A program made the position numbers and the translations under genes. Below the pieces are notes generated by a model that was given only the letters and a program-made list of their open reading frames with translations, had not been told where the DNA came from and searched no databases. A stretch of DNA of 64,000 bases, taken from DATFRY01 sp035489015 (GTDB lineage Bacteria; Myxococcota_A; Polyangia; Haliangiales; Haliangiaceae). Each line of letters begins with the position of its first letter. Positions within the stretch are counted from its first letter, which is position 1. The stretch lies in NCBI GenBank assembly GCA_035489015.1, contig DATHKR010000213.1, positions 54,096-118,095 of the forward strand, given 5' to 3'. Below are positions 62,759-64,000 of this stretch, in pieces.

Positions 62759-63649
62759 ATGTTCGAGTACCTGGCGAGAGATCGCCGGCGGCTGCGCCGC
62801 GGAACCCGCGCCTTTGCGCGAGAGGTCTCGATCGGCGAGGCATGCGTGTTCGTGGACCACGGCTTCCAGTGGGACGGCGCGAACAACGTCTGGCTGACCC
62901 GCGCGCGGGCCTCGTTCGTGATGCAGGCCGGCCCGAGCTTCGACATGCGCCCGCGCACGCTGTGGAACCGGCTCATCGGGGCGGCCGCGCGCACGGCGAC
63001 GATCGATCCCTACTTCGACGCCTTCTTCTCGGTGCGCACGCCGTCGCCGGACCACACCTGGGACGCCCTCACGACCCGGGCACGCACCCTCATGGCCCAC
63101 TGGTTCGAGGACGCGCGGGTGGTCTCCGACGGCCGCATGGTGACGCTGTGGCGCGAGGCCGAGTTCGGCCGCGAGGCCGACGGAGATGCCGCCGCCGAGC
63201 TGGTCTCCGAGATCGTCAGCCTGAGCTCGTCGGCTCTCGACGCGTATCGCCGGCTGCCCGCGGCCACCTACTCGTCGGCGAGCGGCCCGTGGTACGCGCG
63301 TCGTCCGCCCAGCATCGAGATGGTCGCGCCGGTGCCGGTCCGGATCGAGCCGAGCGTCCTGCACGGCCGCCCGGTGACCTCGGTCAGCGCCGCGTGCGGC
63401 CGCGTGACCGAGCCGTTCGCCATGAACTTGCTCGGCGTCGGGTCGGTGGTCGGCTCCAGCTACCGCGCCCCGGTCCCCCGCGGCCTCATCCGCGCCGCCC
63501 GCGAGCTCGGCGCCGCGCTGCTCCGCTGCGACGGCCAGCGCGTCATCGTCTGCTGGGACAGCCTCGAGACCGATCGCAACCGCCTCACCTCCGCGGCCAG
63601 CTTGCTCGCCTCGTTCGCCGCCGGGCCCGGCGGCGGCATGTACCGCTGA
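62759..63649 (+). CDS. Hypothetical cytosolic protein
   Basis: 296 residues without signal peptide or membrane helix. Visible features are a basic start (FEYLARDRRRLRRGTRAFAR), aromatic segments (FVDHGFQWDGANNVWLTRAR, PYFDAFFSVRTPSPDHTWDA) and a mixed alpha/beta C-terminus. No family recognised. TATACT at 62729-62734 is a good -10, giving a leader of about 20 bases with AGGGA before the ATG. Confidence 0.65.
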   Translation: MFEYLARDRRRLRRGTRAFAREVSIGEACVFVDHGFQWDGANNVWLTRARASFVMQAGPSFDMRPRTLWNRLIGAAARTATIDPYFDAFFSVRTPSPDHTWDALTTRARTLMAHWFEDARVVSDGRMVTLWREAEFGREADGDAAAELVSEIVSLSSSALDAYRRLPAATYSSASGPWYARRPPSIEMVAPVPVRIEPSVLHGRPVTSVSAACGRVTEPFAMNLLGVGSVVGSSYRAPVPRGLIRAARELGAALLRCDGQRVIVCWDSLETDRNRLTSAASLLASFAAGPGGGMYR

Positions 63650-63669
63650 GCGCCCTCCCCGGCCCCGGG

Positions 63670-64000
63670 TCAGAGCCAGCCGAGCTTGCGGAACAGCCAG
63701 ATCTGCAGCCCGGACAGACTCACGAGGGAACCGAGCAGGATGAGGAACCCGTACGGACTGTCGGCAAGCGGGATCCCGCCGACGCCGGCGCCGAAAAGAT
63801 CGGCGACCAGCGCGAGCGGGAGAAAGATCGCCGCGATGAGCGATAGCACGTAGAGCCGGCGGTTGATGAGCTCCGCGGTCCGGCTGGCCATCTCCTCCTG
63901 GGTGACCGCCGCCCGGTCGCGCGACGCATCGAGCTGCTCGATGACCCGCATCATCCGCTCGGCACCCTCGCGCAGTCGCACCCGGCTCTCCGCCTGCAAC
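63670..64000 (-). CDS. CorA/ZntB-type transporter, C-terminal part only (5' end outside window)
   Basis: The last 110 residues of a membrane transporter. A cytoplasmic helix (about the first 45 residues) leads to the first pore helix (LINRRLYVLSLIAAIFLPLA), the periplasmic loop LFGAGVGGIPLADSPYGF, and the second helix (LILLGSLVSLSGLQIWLF). The loop matches ZntB-like GxNxGGIP, but the signature Asn is Gly (G-A-G), so ion selectivity may differ or the family member may be atypical. The frame runs off the window edge; the true start is not seen. Confidence 0.8.
   Translation of the reverse strand, partial: LQAESRVRLREGAERMMRVIEQLDASRDRAAVTQEEMASRTAELINRRLYVLSLIAAIFLPLALVADLFGAGVGGIPLADSPYGFLILLGSLVSLSGLQIWLFRKLGWL

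Overview
The window is very GC-rich (nearly every codon in the real genes ends in G or C). It reads as chromosome from a myxobacterium-like member of the Myxococcota. Supporting marks are three Hanks-type Ser/Thr kinases, a PEGA-domain kinase, roadblock/LC7 proteins, a secreted caspase-like protease fused to an outer-membrane-like domain, ECF sigma factors, an OmpA protein with thrombospondin type 3 repeats, a TonB-dependent receptor with a fused TonB C-terminal domain, and many Cys-rich or repeat-rich surface proteins. No rRNA, tRNA, CRISPR array, phage or insertion sequence was seen. Genes are tightly packed, and only one gene-free stretch exceeds 300 bases.

Layout. 1-3.7 kb: end of a myo-inositol catabolic operon (iolD, iolE-like, iolG). 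3.8-8.7 kb: an exported protein, then a class A penicillin-binding protein coupled to a metallo-beta-lactamase-fold protein that lacks its metal ligands, a small lipoprotein and a V4R sensor-type protein. 8.9-16.6 kb: a Ser/Thr kinase, then a six-gene unit encoding a roadblock protein, an OmpA-domain protein, a membrane/coiled-coil/roadblock-like protein, a NirB-like flavoprotein fused to a [2Fe-2S] and a membrane domain, an 11-heme cytochrome c and a mono-heme lipoprotein. 16.7-22 kb: a Bcr/CflA exporter, a TetR regulator, a PilZ protein, a GspC-like PDZ protein and PspA. 22.2-28 kb: uppS and cdsA, usually neighbours, are separated by an opposite-strand four-gene unit (caspase-barrel protein, Cys-rich exported protein, ECF sigma, anti-sigma). 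28-38 kb: OmpA/TSP3 protein, MerR-TPR regulator, DUF2723 membrane protein, sigma-54 response regulator, glutathione synthase, adenosine deaminase and a second ECF sigma. 38-50 kb: envelope genes (MepA-like endopeptidase, PBP1A, two kinases, TPR/PEGA protein). 50-64 kb: 3D-domain protein, PEP-synthase-like phosphotransferase, an HU/IHF protein with an acidic tail, HEAT-repeat protein, TonB receptor plus lipoprotein, RidA, methyltransferases, cupin, BNR-like membrane protein and the C-terminal part of a CorA/ZntB-type transporter.

How the parts work together. The strongest candidate for an undescribed system is the 10595-16628 unit. It appears to join cytoplasmic NAD(P)H oxidation to periplasmic multiheme cytochromes, in one transcript with two roadblock-type proteins and a peptidoglycan-binding protein. 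A second candidate is the caspase/ECF operon set between uppS and cdsA. A third observation concerns expression: at least seven unlinked genes have a TANNNT -10 hexamer exactly six bases before the start codon (one with a TTGGCG -35 at 17 bp), the layout of leaderless transcripts. Several more have a gap of seven or eight bases.

All assignments come from reading motifs and translations by eye. No database search was run.
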